DNA of 7,875 nucleotides from Candidatus Omnitrophota bacterium (lineage in GTDB: Bacteria > Ratteibacteria > UBA8468 > B48-G9 > JAFGKM01): NCBI GenBank assembly GCA_023819365.1, contig JAMWBP010000021.1:1-7875 (forward strand). The letters are read 5' to 3'. Shown piece after piece: positions 7,175 through 7,875 of this stretch. The position numbers were made by a program, and so were the translations under genes. The first letter of the stretch is position 1, and each line of letters starts with the position of its first letter. The notes beneath the pieces are model-generated. The model was not told where the DNA came from and searched no databases. It saw only the letters and a program-made list of their open reading frames with translations.

Positions 7175-7874
7175 CAAGGTTTTCTCCTTTCTTGATAGGT
7201 TTAAAGGTGAGTGTATCTTGTTTATGGTGATGGTCAACAAGGATTGTAGAATTTTTAGGATATATATCCTTTAATATCTCTTCTGAAAGAGGGTCTTCAA
7301 GATATTTAGATATCACCCTCTTTAGAGGTCTTGCTCCAAATTCAGGGCTTGTGCCCTTTTCAATCAAAAATTTTTTTGCACTTCTGGTAACAGTAATAAA
7401 AATGTGATGTTCCTGCATTCTCTCCTTTACCTTTGAAAGTTCTATCTCCAAAATTTGATATAGATTCTCTTGGGTTAACGAATGAAATATTATTATGTCG
7501 TCTAACCTATTCAAAAACTCTGGTTTGAATGTATGCCTTACCTGTTCCATTATCCTTTCATTCAGGTCTTCATAGACCCCCTTTTCTTCCTGCTGGAATC
7601 CAAGAACCGACCTGTTCTTGAAAATATGCGTTCCTATATTGGATGTCATAATAAGAACTGTATTCTGAAAATTGACGCTCCTGCCAAGACCATCTGTTAA
7701 TCTACCATCTTCTAAGACCTGTAGAAGTATATTGAATACATCAGGGTGAGCCTTTTCAATTTCATCAAGTAATATAACACTGTAAGGTCTCCTTCTTATC
7801 CTCTCGGTAAGTTGCCCACCTTCTTCATATCCAACATAACCAGGAGGTGCTCCTATTAAACGACTTACAGAAAA
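7137..7874 (-). CDS. clpC: ClpC-type AAA+ unfoldase of a Clp protease (C-terminal 245 residues, cut by window edge)
   Basis: This is the end of a Clp/Hsp100 ATPase, covering most of its second AAA+ module; the start lies beyond the window. The visible part opens with the D2 pore loop in PPGYVGYEEGGQLTE. Then come Walker B VILLDEIEKAHPDVF (visible residues 33-47), sensor-1 Asn79 in MTSNIG, the Arg finger in PEFLNR (118-123) and sensor-2 GAR at 180-182. SVLGFQ at 90-94 sits where ClpC, ClpA and ClpX carry the [LIV]GF loop that docks on ClpP. This points to a protease partner rather than the disaggregase ClpB, which lacks the loop. ClpC is favoured over ClpA by overall similarity to Gram-positive and cyanobacterial ClpC. 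The tail after about 212 holds a His triplet and a polar stretch, and its last dozen residues are encoded where the gene overlaps bamA. The N-domain and adaptor sites cannot be seen. Confidence 0.88.
   Translation of the reverse strand, partial: FSVSRLIGAPPGYVGYEEGGQLTERIRRRPYSVILLDEIEKAHPDVFNILLQVLEDGRLTDGLGRSVNFQNTVLIMTSNIGTHIFKNRSVLGFQQEEKGVYEDLNERIMEQVRHTFKPEFLNRLDDIIIFHSLTQENLYQILEIELSKVKERMQEHHIFITVTRSAKKFLIEKGTSPEFGARPLKRVISKYLEDPLSEEILKDIYPKNSTILVDHHHKQDTLTFKPIKKGENLDENKNSATVPLV
7183..7190 (-). promoter_or_regulatory. Ribosome binding site of bamA
   Basis: AAAGGAGA has GGAG nine bases before the ATG at 7174. It lies within the coding sequence of the upstream clp gene and decides the bamA start in favour of 7174 over the TTG at 7240. 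Confidence 0.85.
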
Positions 7875-7875
7875 C

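Noticed and set aside
7175..7240. Longer BamA from a TTG at 7240
   Set aside because: It would place 22 mostly polar residues before the signal peptide and lacks the AAAGGAGA site that precedes the ATG at 7174.
7137..7874. Possibility that the Clp fragment is the disaggregase ClpB
   Set aside because: An LGF tripeptide is present at the position of the ClpP-docking loop found in ClpC and ClpA and absent from ClpB.

Overview
This is a gene-dense, visibly AT-rich stretch in which every convincing gene lies on the minus strand. It reads as one continuous operon of eight genes, the first and last cut by the window edges. In transcription order (right to left): a Clp-family AAA+ unfoldase of ClpC type (3' end only), bamA, an ompH/skp chaperone gene, lpxD, a fused lpxC-fabZ, lpxA, lpxI, and the 5' end of a GlcD-type FAD-linked oxidase. 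Adjacent genes overlap by 4 to 38 bases or are separated by at most 41 bases. There is no intergenic room for an obvious promoter or terminator, and no stretch near 300 bases lacks a gene.

The operon covers two linked jobs in outer-membrane biogenesis. BamA inserts beta-barrel proteins into the outer membrane and OmpH/Skp holds their unfolded precursors in the periplasm. LpxA, LpxC, LpxD and LpxI are cytoplasmic or membrane-associated enzymes that take UDP-GlcNAc to 2,3-diacylglucosamine-1-phosphate (lipid X), the early half of lipid A synthesis. FabZ, fused to LpxC, dehydrates the same 3-hydroxyacyl-ACPs that LpxA and LpxD consume, so the fusion joins the fatty-acid/lipid A branch point in one protein. 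LpxB and LpxK are not in the window.

The organism is a diderm that makes lipid A. LpxC-FabZ fusions are best known from Bacteroidetes. However, the use of LpxI rather than LpxH, and the frequent strong AAGGAGA-type ribosome binding sites, argue against Bacteroidetes and fit a less-studied diderm lineage, possibly an uncultured one of the PVC/Omnitrophota sort. That placement is inference from gene content only.

I see no mobile element, CRISPR array, RNA gene or clear new system. The more unusual points are the ClpC-type unfoldase translationally overlapping bamA, the LpxC-FabZ plus LpxI combination, a small ATG-rich repeat next to a perfect Shine-Dalgarno-like sequence in the LpxC/FabZ linker, and an FAD-linked oxidase coupled to lpxI where lpxB might be expected.
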